From Isochrysis galbana (lineage: Eukaryota > Haptophyta > Isochrysidales > Isochrysidaceae): 64,000 nt of DNA. Location of the stretch: contig CM030937.1 in the NCBI GenBank assembly GCA_018136815.1, forward strand, positions 1,866,060 to 1,930,059, read 5' to 3'. Made by a program: the position numbers and the translations under genes. The notes beneath the pieces were generated by a model. That model was not told where the DNA came from and searched no databases. It saw nothing but the letters and a program-made list of their open reading frames with translations. This document shows, one piece after another, positions 1 to 10,779 of the stretch; position 1 is the first letter of the stretch, and each line of letters begins with the position of its first letter.

Positions 1-3000
1 TGGGGGGGGAGAGTTGGGCGGTGGCGACGGAAGAGGCTGTGATGGTGGAGGCGGAGAGGGGGGCGGCGGGGAGGGAGGTGGTGGTGACGGCGGGGGCGGA
101 GAAGGTAGTGGTGGTGATGGGGGAGACGGCGATGGCGGAGGCGGCGAGGGAGGCGGGGGGGATGGCGATGGGAGTGAGGGCGGTGGCGGCGAGGGTGGTG
201 GCGGAGAAGGCGGTGGAGGAGAGGGCGGTGGCGAGGGCGGCGGCGGTGAGGGAGGTGGAGGCGACGGTGGATGTGGGGGAGGAGACGGAGGTGGTGGCGT
301 CGGCGGTGGCGGCGATGGTGGTGGAAGCGACGGCGATGGGGGCAACGGTGGTGGCGCAGATGGCGGCGGCGGAGATGGAGGTGTCGGCGAGGGAGGAGGA
401 AGCGACGGAGGTGGTGGAGATGGAGGAGGTGGCGATGGCGGTGGTGCAGAAGGTGGCGGCGGTGCCGGTGGCGGGGGCGAGGGCGGTGGGGGCGAGGGTG
501 GTGGCGGCGAGGACGGTGAAGGCGACGGTGGAGGTGGTGTGGGTGGGAGTGGGGACGGCGGCGGAGACGACGGAGGCGGAGACGACGGAGGCGGGGACGG
601 CGGCGGTAGCGGAGAGGGTGGCGGGGGTGAGGGAGGTTGAGGCGACGGTGGAGGTGGTGGAGGAGGTGGTGGAGATGGGGGTGGAGGCGACGGCATGAGC
701 GGCGATGGAGGAGGAGGGGATGGTGGCGGCGGAGACGGTGGCGGAGGTGACGACGGAGGTGGTGGCGGCGGTGGCGAAGACGGTGGCGGCGATGACGGTG
801 GCGGCGGAGACGGTGAAGGAGGTGATGGAGGAGGCGAAGATGGAGTTGGTGATGGTGGTGGTGCAGAAGGAGGCGGGGGAGAGGCTGGCGGCGGCGATGG
901 TGGCGGTGGGAAGGGAGGGGGTGGGGAAGGCGGCGGGAGGGTCGGCGGAGGAGGCGATGGTGGCGGTGGCGAGGGTGGGGGGGGAGAGTTGGGCGGTGGC
1001 GACGGAAGAGGCTGTGATGGTGGAGGCGGAGAGGGGGGCGGCGGGGAGGGAGGTGGTGGTGACGGCGGGGGCGGAGAAGGTAGTGGTGGTGATGGGGGAG
1101 ACGGCGATGGCGGAGGCGGCGAGGGAGGCGGGGGGGATGGCGATGGGAGTGAGGGCGGTGGCGGCGAGGGTGGTGGCGGAGAAGGCGGTGGAGGAGAGGG
1201 CGGTGGCGAGGGCGGCGGCGGTGAGGGAGGTGGAGGCGACGGTGGAGGTGGGGGAGGAGACGGAGGTGGTGGCGTCGGCGGTGGCGGCGATGGTGGTGGA
1301 AGCGACGGCGATGGAGGCAACGGTGGTGGCGCAGATGGCGGCGGCGGAGATGGAGGTGTCGGCGAGGGAGGAGGAAGCGACGGAGGTGGTGGCGTCGGCG
1401 GTGGCGGCGATGGTGGTGGAAGCGACGGCGATGGGGGCAACGGTGGTGGCGCAGATGGCGGCGGCGGAGATGGAGGTGTCGGCGAGGGAGGAGGAAGCGA
1501 CGGAGGTGGTGGAGATGGAGGAGGTGGCGATGGCGAAGGTGGCGATGGCGGTGGTGCAGAAGGTGGCGGCGGTGCCGGTGGCGGGGGCGAGGGCGGTGGG
1601 GGCGAGGGTGGTGGCGGCGAGGACGGTGAAGGCGACGGTGGAGGTGGTGTGGGTGGGAGTGGGGACGGCGGCGGAGACGACGGAGGCGGAGACGACGGAG
1701 GCGGGGACGGCGGCGGTAGCGGAGAGGGTGGCGGGGGTGAGGGAGGTGGAGGCGACGGTGGAGGTGGTGGAGGAGGTGGTGGAGATGGGGGTGGAGGCGA
1801 CGGCATGAGCGGCGATGGAGGAGGAGGGGATGGTGGCGGCGGAGACGGTGGCGGAGGTGACGACGGAGGTGGTGGCGGCGGTGGCGAAGACGGTGGCGGC
1901 GATGACGGTGGCGGCGGAGACGGTGAAGGAGGTGATGGAGGAGGCGAAGATGGAGTTGGTGATGGTGGTGGTGCAGAAGGAGGCGGGGGAGAGGCTGGCG
2001 GCGGCGATGGTGGCGGTGGGAAGGGAGGGGGTGGGGAAGGCGGCGGGAGGGTCGGCGGAGGAGACGATGGTGGCGGTGGCGAGGGTGGGGGGGGAGAGTT
2101 GGGCGGTGGCGACGGAAGAGGCCGTGATGGTGGAGGCGGAGAGGGGGGCGGCGGGGAGGGAGGTGGTGGTGACGGCGGGGGCGGAGAAGGTAGTGGTGGT
2201 GATGGGGGAGACGGCGATGGCGGAGGCGGCGAGGGAGGCGGGGGGGATGGCGATGGGAGTGAGGGCGGTGGCGGCGAGGGTGGTGGCGGAGAAGGCGGTG
2301 GAGGAGAGGGCGGTGGCGAGGGCGGCGGCGGTGAGGGAGGTGGAGGCGACGGTGGAGGTGGGGGAGGAGACGGAGGTGGTGGCGTCGGCGGTGGCGGCGA
2401 TGGTGGTGGAAGCGACGGCGATGGAGGCAACGGTGGTGGCGCAGATGGCGGCGGCGGAGATGGAGGTGTCGGCGAGGGAGGAGGAAACGGAGGTGGTGGC
2501 GTCGGCGGTGGCGGCGACGGTGGTGGAAGCGACGGCGATGGGGGCAACGGTGGTGGCGCAGATGGCGGCGGCGGAGATGGAGGTGTCGGCGAGGGAGGAG
2601 GAAGCGACGGAGGTGGTGGAGATGGAGGAGGTGGCGATGGCGAAGGTGGCGATGGCGGTGGTGCAGAAGGTGGCGGCGGTGCCGGTGGCGGGGGCGAGGG
2701 CGGTGGGGGCGAGGGTGGTGGCGGCGAGGACGGTGGAGGCGACGGTGGAGGTGGTGTGGGTGGGAGTGGGGACGGCGGCGGAGACGACGGAGGCGGAGAC
2801 GACGGAGGCGGGGACGGCGGCGGTAGCGGAGAGGGTGGCGGGGGTGAGGGAGGTGGAGGCGACGGTGGAGGTGGTGGAGGAGGTGGTGGAGATGGGGGTG
2901 GAGGCGACGGCAGGAGCGGCGATGGAGGAGGAGGGGATGGTGGCGGCGGAGACGGTGGCGGAGGTGACGACGGAGGTGGTGGCGGCGGTGGCGAAGACGG

Positions 3001-4020
3001 TGGCGGCGATGACGGTGGCGGCGGAGACGGTGAAGGAGGTGATGGAGGAGGCGAAGATGGAGTTGGTGATGGTGGTGGTGCAGAAGGAGGCGGGGGAGAG
3101 GCTGGCGGCGGCGATGGTGGCGGTGGGAAGGGAGGGGGTGGGGAAGGCGGCGGGAGGGTCGGCGGAGGAGGCGATGGTGGCGGTGGCGAGGGTGGGGGGG
3201 GAGAGTTGGGCGGTGGCGACGGAAGAGGCCGTGATGGTGGAGGCGGAGAGGGGGGCGGCGGGGAGGGAGGTGGTGGTGACGGCGGGGGCGGAGAAGGTAG
3301 TGGTGGTGATGGGGGAGACGGCGATGGCGGAGGCGGCGAGGGAGGCGGGGGGGATGGCGATGGGAGTGAGGGCGGTGGCGGCGAGGGTGGTGGCGGAGAA
3401 GGCGGTGGAGGAGAGGGCGGTGGCGAGGGCGGCGGCGGTGAGGGAGGTGGAGGCGACGGTGGAGGTGGGGGAGGAGACGGAGGTGGTGGCGTCGGCGGTG
3501 GCGGCGATGGTGGTGGAAGCGACGGCGATGGAGGCAACGGTGGTGGCGCAGATGGCGGCGGCGGAGATGGAGGTGTCGGCGAGGGAGGAGGAAGCGACGG
3601 AGGTGGTGGCGTCGGCGGTGGCGGCGACGGTGGTGGAAGCGACGGCGATGGGGGCAACGGTGGTGGCGCAGATGGCGGCGGCGGAGATGGAGGTGTCGGC
3701 GAGGGAGGAGGAAGCGACGGAGGTGGTGGAGATGGAGGAGGTGGCGATGGCGAAGGTGGCGATGGCGGTGGTGCAGAAGGTGGCGGCGGTGCCGGTGGCG
3801 GGGGCGAGGGCGGTGGGGGCGAGGATGGTGGCGGCGAGGACGGTGGAGGCGACGGTGGAGGTGGTGTGGGTGGGAGTGGGGACGGCGGCGGAGACGACGG
3901 AGGCGGAGACGACGGAGGCGGGGACGGCGGCGGTAGCGGAGAGGGTGGCGGGGGTGAGGGAGGTGGAGGCGACGGTGGAGGTGGTGGAGGAGGTGGTGGA
4001 GATGGGGGTGGAGGCGACGG
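1..4020 (-). repeat. Tandem array of ~1.1-kb units encoding Ser/Pro repeats
   Basis: The landmark CGGC(A/G)TGAGCGGCGAT-like or its variant recurs at 691, 1801, 2908 and 4018, giving periods of 1110, 1107 and 1110 bp. The leftmost unit is incomplete in the window and is shorter: it lacks a 120-bp internal tandem duplication and a further 15 bp present in the other three. Every length difference (120, 15 and 3 bp) is a multiple of three, so the minus-strand Ser/Pro frame stays open throughout. Units are nearly identical in base sequence, so short-read assembly could easily have collapsed or expanded the array; the true copy number is uncertain. Confidence 0.9.
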
Positions 4021-6618
4021 CATGAGCGGCGATTGAGGAGGAGGGGTTGGTAGCGGCGGCGAGTGTGGTGGGGAAGAGGGCGGCGGTGGCGACGGAAGAG
4101 GTTGTGAAGGTGGAGTCGGAGTGGGGGGCGGCGGAGAGGGAGGTGGTGGTGACGGCGGGGGCGGAGTAGGATGTGGTGGTAATGGGGGAAATGGCGATGG
4201 CGGAGGTGGCGACGGCGGTGGTGGCGAGGGAGTCGGGGGGGTTGCCGGAGGCGTTAGCGTTGGCGGAGAAGGGGGCCGAGGCGGAGCTTGGGGCGGTGGC
4301 TTTGCGGGGATTGGCGGCGCAGGCTTCGGAGGCGCGGGCAGCGAGAGCGGTGAAGGTGATTGAGGCGGCGGAGCGGTTGGTGATGACGTTTGCGCTAACG
4401 GTGGCGGTGTCGGGGGTGGATCAAACAGCATCTTGTCTTGCGGCGGAATAGGCGGTGGTGTGGGTTGAGGCGGTGTGGGCAGCGAAGGCATGGGCTGCAG
4501 AGGCTGCGGCCGTGGCGGCGTGGGAATTGTTGGCGTATGCGGTGGTAGCAATGGGGGCAGCAGCCATGGCGGTGGTAGTGTAGGCGTGGGCGGCAGCGGC
4601 GGTGGCGTAGGCGTAGGATTAGGAGGAGGCGCACCAAGAGGAGGAGCGGGAGCTGGCGATAGCAGCGGTGCCGATGGCGGTGGTGATGATGGGGGCGGCG
4701 GCGATGGAGGTGGAGAGGACGGTCGTGGCGGTGTTGATGGTGGCGACACGGGTGGAGGAGTTGGAGGTGGTGGATACGAGCACTCGAGCGGCCCGTTGTA
4801 GCACGCCCCCTTCATTGTTTTCATAGGCCCATGTGGGGTGGCTAGTGCATCGAAATTATCGCCAACCGACTTAGCCCATAGGCAGCCATCAAAATGGCCT
4901 GCAGTAGCACTGAGCACGACGCGTGCGTTGGGAGCGAGCACTGTTGGCCCCCATTGCAGAACCTGTTGAGAGGACTGACAAAAACCGGTGAGGCAGATGG
5001 TCCCTTCGCCAAGGAAGACGATGAGAGTGTTGCCGTGGTTCTTCTGGTTGAGCAGCGTTGGCGCGACATCGCTCGCACAAAAACTAGCGCTGCACGCATT
5101 ATCGTCAGGATTATCGGGTGCCATGCCTCCCTGATCGATTGCATACACCTCTTTGGTGCTAGAGCCATAGCTGTAAATGCATCCGGCAGCCCCGCAGTGC
5201 GCGAGGCCTTCAGCCAAGCGGCCAAAGTCGTCCCAAGTAAACTTGGGAGAAAACTCCTGCACGCTCGTGCTGAAGGTGACCTTACTTGGCGCCGCGATCT
5301 GCAGCCCACCACCAACGTACGTCGGCGGGCCCTTGAATCTTGAGCTGATGATTTGCATATAGTAGGGGGGCAAAGGGTTTGTAATGAGGCGGCCTCCAAT
5401 GTGGATCGCCTTGAACACAGAACCCGCTGACAGTTGCATGCTGCCTGGCGTGATGACAGCATATTCAGCGGCAGAGGAAGCGATCGGAGTCCCCGTTTCG
5501 AGATTTTCTGGAACCTCGCATTCGGACGGTGCCAACTCACGTTTGGTGTGCTGATGCTCGGTGTGTACGTGAGATCGCGCGGCGTATCTCAAAGAAGGCG
5601 ACGGGGGAGATGGCAGTGGAGGCCGCGGGTGACGAGTCCACGTTCTGCCCGGCCGAACTCGCTGCGTCTCCCGCGGCGCAGCGCGCGTGGATACAGATGA
5701 ATCCTCAGCAGTCGCGCCCTCTTTGGCACGCGCGTGTACCTCTAGCTGCACGCGCTCAGCCAAGGAGCTGGGCCGAACGACTGCCGATCCCGCTTGTAGC
5801 GTGCGATGCACAGCAGTCCCGGCGCCAGAGTTGTGGTCGACGTGGAAGGTATGATTGGCACGAAGCGGAAGCACCAGGTTCGCAAGCTGAAACAAATGTG
5901 ACACCATTGCCCCATCACCGTCTGAGAGCTGTCGAAGATCTGTTGCGCAGCCCTCGCCTCCTGCCTCATGGCAGCAAGCACAGATGGCTTGCACCTCGGG
6001 CAGGAGGCATAGCCTCTCGGGCTCGAGCGCCGCACAGCTACCTAGCATCGCGCGCAGCTTAGTATCTGCATGGACTTGAGCCGCGCCGGTTGGCCATCTT
6101 CGCGACAACCCGCCATCTGACAGCGGTGGCGCGCTGCCGCTTGAGCTGTTCCCGAGAAAGTCAATCCCACTGTTGGCAGCCGACAGCACAATACCGCCGT
6201 TGCTGGCATAGTAGCGAAAGTATCTAGCTGCACCCACGCCGGGTCGTACGTCAAAGCAATTGGCAGCAGCCCGAGACGCCCTGGACTCGCAGCGCCCCGC
6301 GACAAACGCCATTGCAAAGCCCTCCGAGATCTCGAGGCATTCGGCTCGCTCTCGGTGCAACACGGGCGCGTGCGGGGAGTGAAGGTCGAGCCAAATACAC
6401 GGAACGACGCCGACGAACACCTGAGCGGGCGCCAAGGGAGGCCGAAGCATCAGATAAAGCCGAGAAGCCCAGGAGGAGAAGAGAGGAGAGAGACAGAGGC
6501 GGTGGCCGCTGCTGACCTGCGGTTGCTCTTGGCCATCGTCTGGCTGCGAAAGCTGTGTTGCGGCGTGGACGGCAAGGAGGAGAGCGAGCCATGCGCTAGC
6601 TCGACCCCTGCCGCCCAT
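1..6618 (-). CDS. Secreted choice-of-anchor-A-like protein with giant Ser/Pro-rich region (3' end outside window)
   Basis: Read on the minus strand. The chosen ATG at 6618-6616 opens [20 protein letters not shown], a clear signal peptide. A likely intron (GTCAGC...CTCAG) spans 6516-6421. A Cys-containing ectodomain follows to about 5740. Splicing between 5740 and 5490 is unresolved: a second frame there also reads well and ends at a GTGAGT donor. From about 5490 to 4850 the frame reads [17 protein letters not shown], then IGGRLITNP, and ends with [19 protein letters not shown] plus LWAKS. This is the pattern of choice-of-anchor A (CAA) domains, in which APNA-x-V precedes a G-x(3-8)-G-x-hydrophobic-AKS segment. 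From 4780 to base 1 the same frame has no stop and reads [14 protein letters not shown] repeats, as in hydroxyproline-rich cell-wall and pherophorin-like glycoproteins. The product is probably an extracellular-matrix or scale/wall protein of more than 2,000 residues. Family assignment of the CAA part is by eye. Confidence 0.72.
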   Translation of the reverse strand, partial: MGGRGRASAWLALLLAVHAATQLSQPDDGQEQPQVSSGHRLCLSPLFSSWASRLYLMLRPPLAPAQVFVGVVPCIWLDLHSPHAPVLHRERAECLEISEGFAMAFVAGRCESRASRAAANCFDVRPGVGAARYFRYYASNGGIVLSAANSGIDFLGNSSSGSAPPLSDGGLSRRWPTGAAQVHADTKLRAMLGSCAALEPERLCLLPEVQAICACCHEAGGEGCATDLRQLSDGDGAMVSHLFQLANLVLPLRANHTFHVDHNSGAGTAVHRTLQAGSAVVRPSSLAERVQLEVHARAKEGATAEDSSVSTRAAPRETQRVRPGRTWTRHPRPPLPSPPSPSLRYAARSHVHTEHQHTKRELAPSECEVPENLETGTPIASSAAEYAVITPGSMQLSAGSVFKAIHIGGRLITNPLPPYYMQIISSRFKGPPTYVGGGLQIAAPSKVTFSTSVQEFSPKFTWDDFGRLAEGLAHCGAAGCIYSYGSSTKEVYAIDQGGMAPDNPDDNACSASFCASDVAPTLLNQKNHGNTLIVFLGEGTICLTGFCQSSQQVLQWGPTVLAPNARVVLSATAGHFDGCLWAKSVGDNFDALATPHGPMKTMKGACYNGPLECSYPPPPTPPPVSPPSTPPRPSSPPPSPPPPSSPPPSAPLLSPAPAPPLGAPPPNPTPTPPPLPPTPTLPPPWLLPPLLPPHTPTIPTPPRPQPLQPMPSLPTPPQPTPPPIPPQDKMLFDPPPTPPPLAQTSSPTAPPPQSPSPLSLPAPPKPAPPIPAKPPPQAPPRPPSPPTLTPPATPPTPSPPPPSPPPPSPFPPLPPHPTPPPPSPPPPSPPPPTPTPPSQPLPSPPPPSSPPHSPPLPTPPPQSPLMPSPPPPSPPPPPPPPPSPPPPSPPPPSPLPPPSPPPSSPPPSSPPPSPLPPTPPPPSPPPSSPPPSSPPPPSPPPPAPPPPSAPPPSPPSPSPPPPSPPPPSLPPPSPTPPSPPPPSAPPPLPPSPSLPPPSPPPPTPPPPSLPPPSPTPPSPPPPSAPPPLPPSPSLPPPSPPPPTPPPPSPPPPPPSPPPPSPPPPSPPPSPPPPSPPPPSPPPPSLPSPSPPPPSPPPPSPSPPSPPLPSPPPPSPPPPSPPPPSPPPPSRPLPSPPPNSPPPPSPPPPSPPPPTLPPPSPPPPFPPPPSPPPASPPPPSAPPPSPTPSSPPPSPPSPSPPPPSSPPPSSPPPPPPPSSPPPPSPPPPSPPPPSPLLPSPPPPSPPPPPPPPPSPPPPSPPPPSPLPPPSPPPSSPPPSSPPPSPLPPTPPPPSPPPSSPPPPSPPPPSPPPPAPPPPSAPPPSPPSPSPPPPSPPPPSLPPPSPTPPSPPPPSAPPPLPPSPSLPPPSPPPPTPPPPFPPPSPTPPSPPPPSAPPPLPPSPSLPPPSPPPPTPPPPSPPPPPPSPPPPSPPPPSPPPSPPPPSPPPPSPPPPSLPSPSPPPPSPPPPSPSPPSPPLPSPPPPSPPPPSPPPPSPPPPSRPLPSPPPNSPPPPSPPPPSSPPPTLPPPSPPPPFPPPPSPPPASPPPPSAPPPSPTPSSPPPSPPSPSPPPPSSPPPSSPPPPPPPSSPPPPSPPPPSPPPPSPLMPSPPPPSPPPPPPPPPSPPPPSPPPPSPLPPPSPPPSSPPPSSPPPSPLPPTPPPPSPSPSSPPPPSPPPPSPPPPAPPPPSAPPPSPPSPSPPPPSPPPPSLPPPSPTPPSPPPPSAPPPLPPSPSLPPPSPPPPTPPPPSLPPPSPTPPSPPPPSAPPPLPPSPSLPPPSPPPPTPPPPSPPPPPPSPPPPSPPPPSPPPSPPPPSPPPPSPPPPSLPSPSPPPPSPPPPSPSPPSPPLPSPPPPSPPPPSPPPPSPPPPSQPLPSPPPNSPPPPSPPPPSPPPPTLPPPSPPPPFPPPPSPPPASPPPPSAPPPSPTPSSPPPSPPSPSPPPPSSPPPSSPPPPPPPSSPPPPSPPPPSPPPPSPLMPSPPPPSPPPPPPPPPSPQPPSPPPPSPLPPPSPPPSSPPPSSPPPSPLPPTPPPPSPSPSSPPPPSPPPPSPPPPAPPPPSAPPPSPPPPSPPPPSLPPPSPTPPSPPPPSAPPPLPPSPSLPPPSPPPPTPPPPSPPPHPPSPPPPSPPPPSPPPSPPPPSPPPPSPPPPSLPSPSPPPPSPPPPSPSPPSPPLPSPPPPSPPPPSPPPPSPPPPSQPLPSPPPNSPPP

Positions 6619-6977
6619 CCCTGCGCGCGATGGTCTCGCACGGGCGGGGGGAAGGTTGGGAGGCTGGGTGGGTAGAGAGGGGGTGAGAGAGAGCGAGAGA
6701 GACAGAGAGAGGAAGACCGAGAGACAGAGAGAGAGAGAGAATGGAGAGGGAGACGGAGAGCTAGAGGTTTATGGGGACAGGGAGGGAGAGAGAGAAATGG
6801 AGAGAGGAGGAGGGAGAGGCCTTCTTCGCTGCCCCCTCGCGACCGACTGGGACAGCGCTCTCTCTGCCCTCTCTCTCTCTCCTCTCTCTTCCCTTCCCCC
6901 CCCCCCCTTTTCTTTGTCTACGAGGAGCTCCAAATCCGTGGGGCGCGTTGCCGCCTAGGCTCAACCTCGCGAGTTGT

Positions 6978-7057
<80 letters not shown>

Positions 7058-7782
7058 CTCCTCTCTCCTCTCCCCTCTCCCCTCTCTCCTCTCTCCTCTC
7101 TCCTCTCTCCTCTCCCCTCTCCCCTCTCCCCTCTCTCCTCTCTCCTCGTCTCCCGCCGACCGCCCCCCCCCCTCCCCCAGTAGTATCTCCCCCCCCCCCG
7201 CCCACGGCGGCGCTGTGATGTCCTCAGAGAGTCCCAAGTGCTTCTGAGACGCCGCGCCGCGCCCTTCCACCCCCCCCGCCGCCACAGCCGACGGAAGAGC
7301 CCGCCTTCTGTGCCCTCCGTCGAGGTTCAAATACGATCCCTCGACTTTCGGGCGGTTCCGGATGCATCGGCATAGTGGCACATACTGTGGACGACGGGAT
7401 CACGAGTTGTCTGTACCTAGCCGCCCGCCAGCAGCGCGCCCCAATCTCAGGCGAGGCCATATGTGGAGAGAGAGGGAGAGAGAGCAGAGAGAGAGAGGGA
7501 GAGCCGAGAGAGAGCCGAGAGAGAGGGATCAGATCATCCAATCTCAACTCTCGGCATGCAACTAAGTTTATACTTGGCGCCGCCGCGACTCCTCTCTCCC
7601 TCGGGCCCCCCGCCGAGGGCGGCCCCCCTGCCCCCACGGACCAGTCGCTGGCGAAGCGGCCGCGTCCACCCTCAGAGGCCGAGCAGGTGCGTGCGACCCC
7701 GGTCGCGCCGCACGGCCCGTGGCCCCGGCCACACTGCCCACAACAGCCATGCTGGCCCCCACCATGGGGGAAAGCAGGCTGC
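6619..7782. repeat. Intergenic low-complexity DNA with GA and CT microsatellites
   Basis: No gene is supported here. 6670-6810 is GA-rich on the plus strand. 6980-7053 is a long (CT)n run followed by imperfect CTCTCC repeats to about 7150, then C-rich tracts to 7300. Positions 7560-7576 carry AACTAAGTTTATACTTGG, a copy of the terminal palindrome of the dispersed repeat described at 19824. The many reading frames here are low-complexity artefacts. It lies just upstream of the minus-strand secreted protein and so may contain its promoter. Confidence 0.7.
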
Positions 7783-8626
7783 TGTCGCATTCGCGAATCG
7801 ACACTCGTTAGGCTTCTCTTCGACGTTCGGTATTTATCGTTATAATTCTCTGCTTTCTCTCGTTCTCGGTCAAAAGCTTCGCTTGGATGCATGGGATCGG
7901 GGGTTGTGGAGCGCTCTCTCTCTTTCTCTCGAAAAAGAAGGGAAGTTTCCCCACCTTTCTTCCTCCCAGGCGCCTCGCAGATAGGTTTAATTTGCTATCT
8001 CCCTTGCGGTTCTTTATCTGCTTCTGGGGGCAATCAGGTTTAATTTGCGATCTCTTCGTACCTCCCCCTTAAGCATATCGCACTTCTCTCGTCTTATTTG
8101 GTAAGTCTCTTGGAATCCTGTGCGGCAAGATTGCCCCTCGATTCCGTTATGGTGCGATTCCCGTTCCAGACAAGATCGCCGACAGATCGCCCTTTGATCG
8201 TCGTCCGTCGTTGTCTGATCGGAGTGTTTGGGGTTGATTTCAGTCGAGTTATGTGAGAAAGTCGTGGGGCGAGAGTCGGGGTGTTTTCCTGGGTGTCTCT
8301 GTCCGTCGTCCTGTCGTCAGTCGTCATCCGTCGTCGTTCTCGCTCTCGTCGCTCTCGCTCTCGTAACACTCGTACCCAACAAACTCGCCTCGCCTCGCCA
8401 GCCCCTGCCATCACAGCCCTCCTCTCACTCGCCCTCGCCTCTCGCCGCTCGTTCCATGTCGTTCTCGCCGCCGTCCTCGCCCTCGCTCAAGCCCGCCTGC
8501 CCGCCTTCCTCTGCTGACGGGCTTCAGCCCGTCATCGTCTCCGAAGCCGTCTCCTCAGCCGCGCCTGCCGCCGGCTTGCCACCTTCCTCATTGCCCTCAG
8601 GCCCTAAGGGCCATCCCAATTCGTGA
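7783..8626 (+). mobile_element. Solo LTR, inverted relative to the full-length element next to it
   Basis: It begins TGTCGCATTCGCGAA and ends CCCAATTCGTGA, which are the reverse-complement ends of the 1,124-bp LTR at 8684 with one terminal change (TGA for TCA). Internal blocks also match the LTR in reverse, for example the CGGTATTTATCGTTATAATTC segment near 7828. The copy is 844 bp, so it is a diverged and shorter relative. It is flanked by the 5-bp direct repeat GCTGC (7778-7782 and 8627-8631), as expected for insertion followed by LTR-LTR recombination. Confidence 0.85.
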
Positions 8627-8683
8627 GCTGCAGGACTCAGAGAGATGCCATCAGGCAGGCAGGGCCTGCACTCCATTAGGCAT

Positions 8684-9807
8684 TGACGAATTGGGATGGC
8701 CCATAGGGCCTGAGGGCAATGAGGAAGGAGGCAGACCGGCGGCAGGCGCGGCGGAGGAGACGACTTCGGAGACGCTGACGGGCTGAGGCCCGTCAGCAGA
8801 GGAAGGCGGGCAGGCGGGCTTGAGCGAGGGCGAGGACGGCGGCGAGAGCGACATCGAGCGAGAGGCGAGAGGCGAGGGTGAGTGAGAGGAGGGCTGTGTT
8901 GGCAGGGGCTGGTGAGGCAAGGAGAGTTTGTAGGGTACGAGTGTTACGAGAGCGAGAGCGACGAGAGCGAGAGCGACGGATGACGACTGACGACAAGACG
9001 TCGGATCCAACGATGCTGCGACACCGACTCACGAACACACTAGAATCATTCACCCAAACCAAGCAAAACATGAAATAACCGAGACCCCACATCGCCGGTA
9101 ACTCAAACACGTCGCGAGAGACACAGAGAGAGAGCGAGAGAGAGAGAGAATCCGCAGCGACGGTCGGAGCGTGTCTTCGCTTTGGATTTTCCCACCAAGG
9201 CGGAAAGTCGAAGAGGAACGTTATGTCGCGCAACCACGGCGATCACATTGGATACAGATCGCAGCGAGGTATCCTTGCAATCGAAGAAATCTTGCTGTTG
9301 AGCGTGGACCTTCTAGACGTTTCTATCGAGCAACCCCGAGTAGCAACCAAGGGAGGAGAAAACCAAAAACCAACGGGACCAAGGGCTTCCATCTTCCATG
9401 CAACTTGCATCAAGGGGAAAGATAACCCAAAACCAAAGCAGCGAATCTAAATCAATCTCCAAGTGGAGATGGCAAACCAAGGACCAAGGAGAAAGATTCC
9501 CTCACCCAAGCAGCGAACCTAAATCGATCTCCGAGGGGAGATGGCAAACCAAACCTGATTGCCCCCAGAAGCAGGTAAAGAAACGCGGGGAGATAGCGAA
9601 TTAAACCTTTTGCGAGGCGCCTGGGAGGAAGAAAGGTGGGGAAACTTCCCTTCTCTTCGAGAGAAAGAGAGAGGGCGCTCCACAACCCTAGATCCTAGGC
9701 GTCCACGCGAAGTTTTTGACCGAGAACGAGAACGAGAGAATTATAACGATAAATACCGAACGAAGAGAAGAGAGAAGCCTAGCGAGAGTCGATTCGCGAA
9801 TGCGACA
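8684..9807 (-). repeat. 3' LTR of the chromovirus (1,124 bp)
   Basis: It is identical in spot checks to 17715-18838 except for position 9691. The ends are TGACGAATTGGG and AATGCGACA as read on the plus strand. It contains a short Ser/Arg-type open frame and a GA-rich patch near 9120-9150; these are present in both LTRs and are not evidence of a gene. Confidence 0.96.
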
Positions 9808-10779
9808 CCCCCCTGCTAGGATCGAGCGTCCCGCGAGGGAAGGAAGAGAACCTAACGGATAGCGGAGAGTTCCATCTAGGCAAGATGGCCGAGCAATACG
9901 CAATACCTAACGAGACCGAATGGGCGAGGAGCGAACGAAGAATGAAACAATAAATTCGAATGGAGAGCCACGCTCCAAACGCCGAACCACGACGGAAGAC
10001 GTGACGACCGAGATACGAATAATCGAGGATCGATAAGAATAAGAACGCGGAACGACGAGAAACGAGAGAGTCCAGAACGAGAAACGAAGAAATCGAGAAT
10101 CGAGAGCGGTAAGAACGCGGAACGACAAGAATCGAGAATCGAGAACGAGAAACGAAGAACGGTAAGAACGCGGAACGACGAGAATCGAGAATCGAGAACA
10201 AGAAACGAGGAACGGTAAGAACGCGCAACGACGAACGACGAACGATGAACTATAAGAGTAGTGCGCGACGATCGAAGAGACAGGAAGTACCACACCCGTC
10301 CGGACGATGAGGTGTAGAATCGGCGGCCGGCGCGGCAGACCGCAGGACTCAACGCTGCAACCCATCCCCTTCTCTCTTTTACGAGAGTTTTACCTGGATG
10401 TTTGGGCGGTGTGGCGGCACCCAAGTTACAACGCGGCGTCTCCTGTTCTTCGATATATGAGTAGTCGAACAGCCAACGGCGAAAGGCGGCGAGATATCAC
10501 GACGGGCTCGGCACGTCACGCGCGAGCTTAACGACGAGGTACGGGGGTCTCCTGACAGAGCGCAGCGAAAGGGGAGGGAGATCCATCCTCCGTGGTCGAA
10601 AGGGGAGGCGAGCCATACCTCTCTTCCCGCGGGGGGGGAACCATTCGGCGGCCGCGGGGGGAAATTCGGCGACCGCGGGGGGGGGGAACTGGAAAAGAAT
10701 TCCCGTACGTTCCCGTACCGCGATCAAACGTAAACGACGGCGTTGAGAGATATCTGAAGGGGCGTGACAGTCGCGACTG

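Noticed and set aside
14..4363. Plus-strand Gly/Asp/Glu- and Ala/Val/Glu-rich reading frames of up to 1,113 codons
   Set aside because: All three plus frames are open because the unit is built of GGN triplets. The minus frame continues into a signal peptide and a recognisable domain, so the plus frames are antisense shadows.
6750..7250. Frames rich in Ser-Leu or Arg-Glu over CT/GA repeats (also at 26650, 29520, 53400, 58800, 60250)
   Set aside because: They are translations of dinucleotide repeats with no start context, splice sites or conserved domains.
8651..9233. Short frames inside the LTR (for example the SHSPSPLASRSMS-type frame)
   Set aside because: The same frames occur in both LTRs and, diverged, in the solo LTR; they are part of the repeat, not a host gene.
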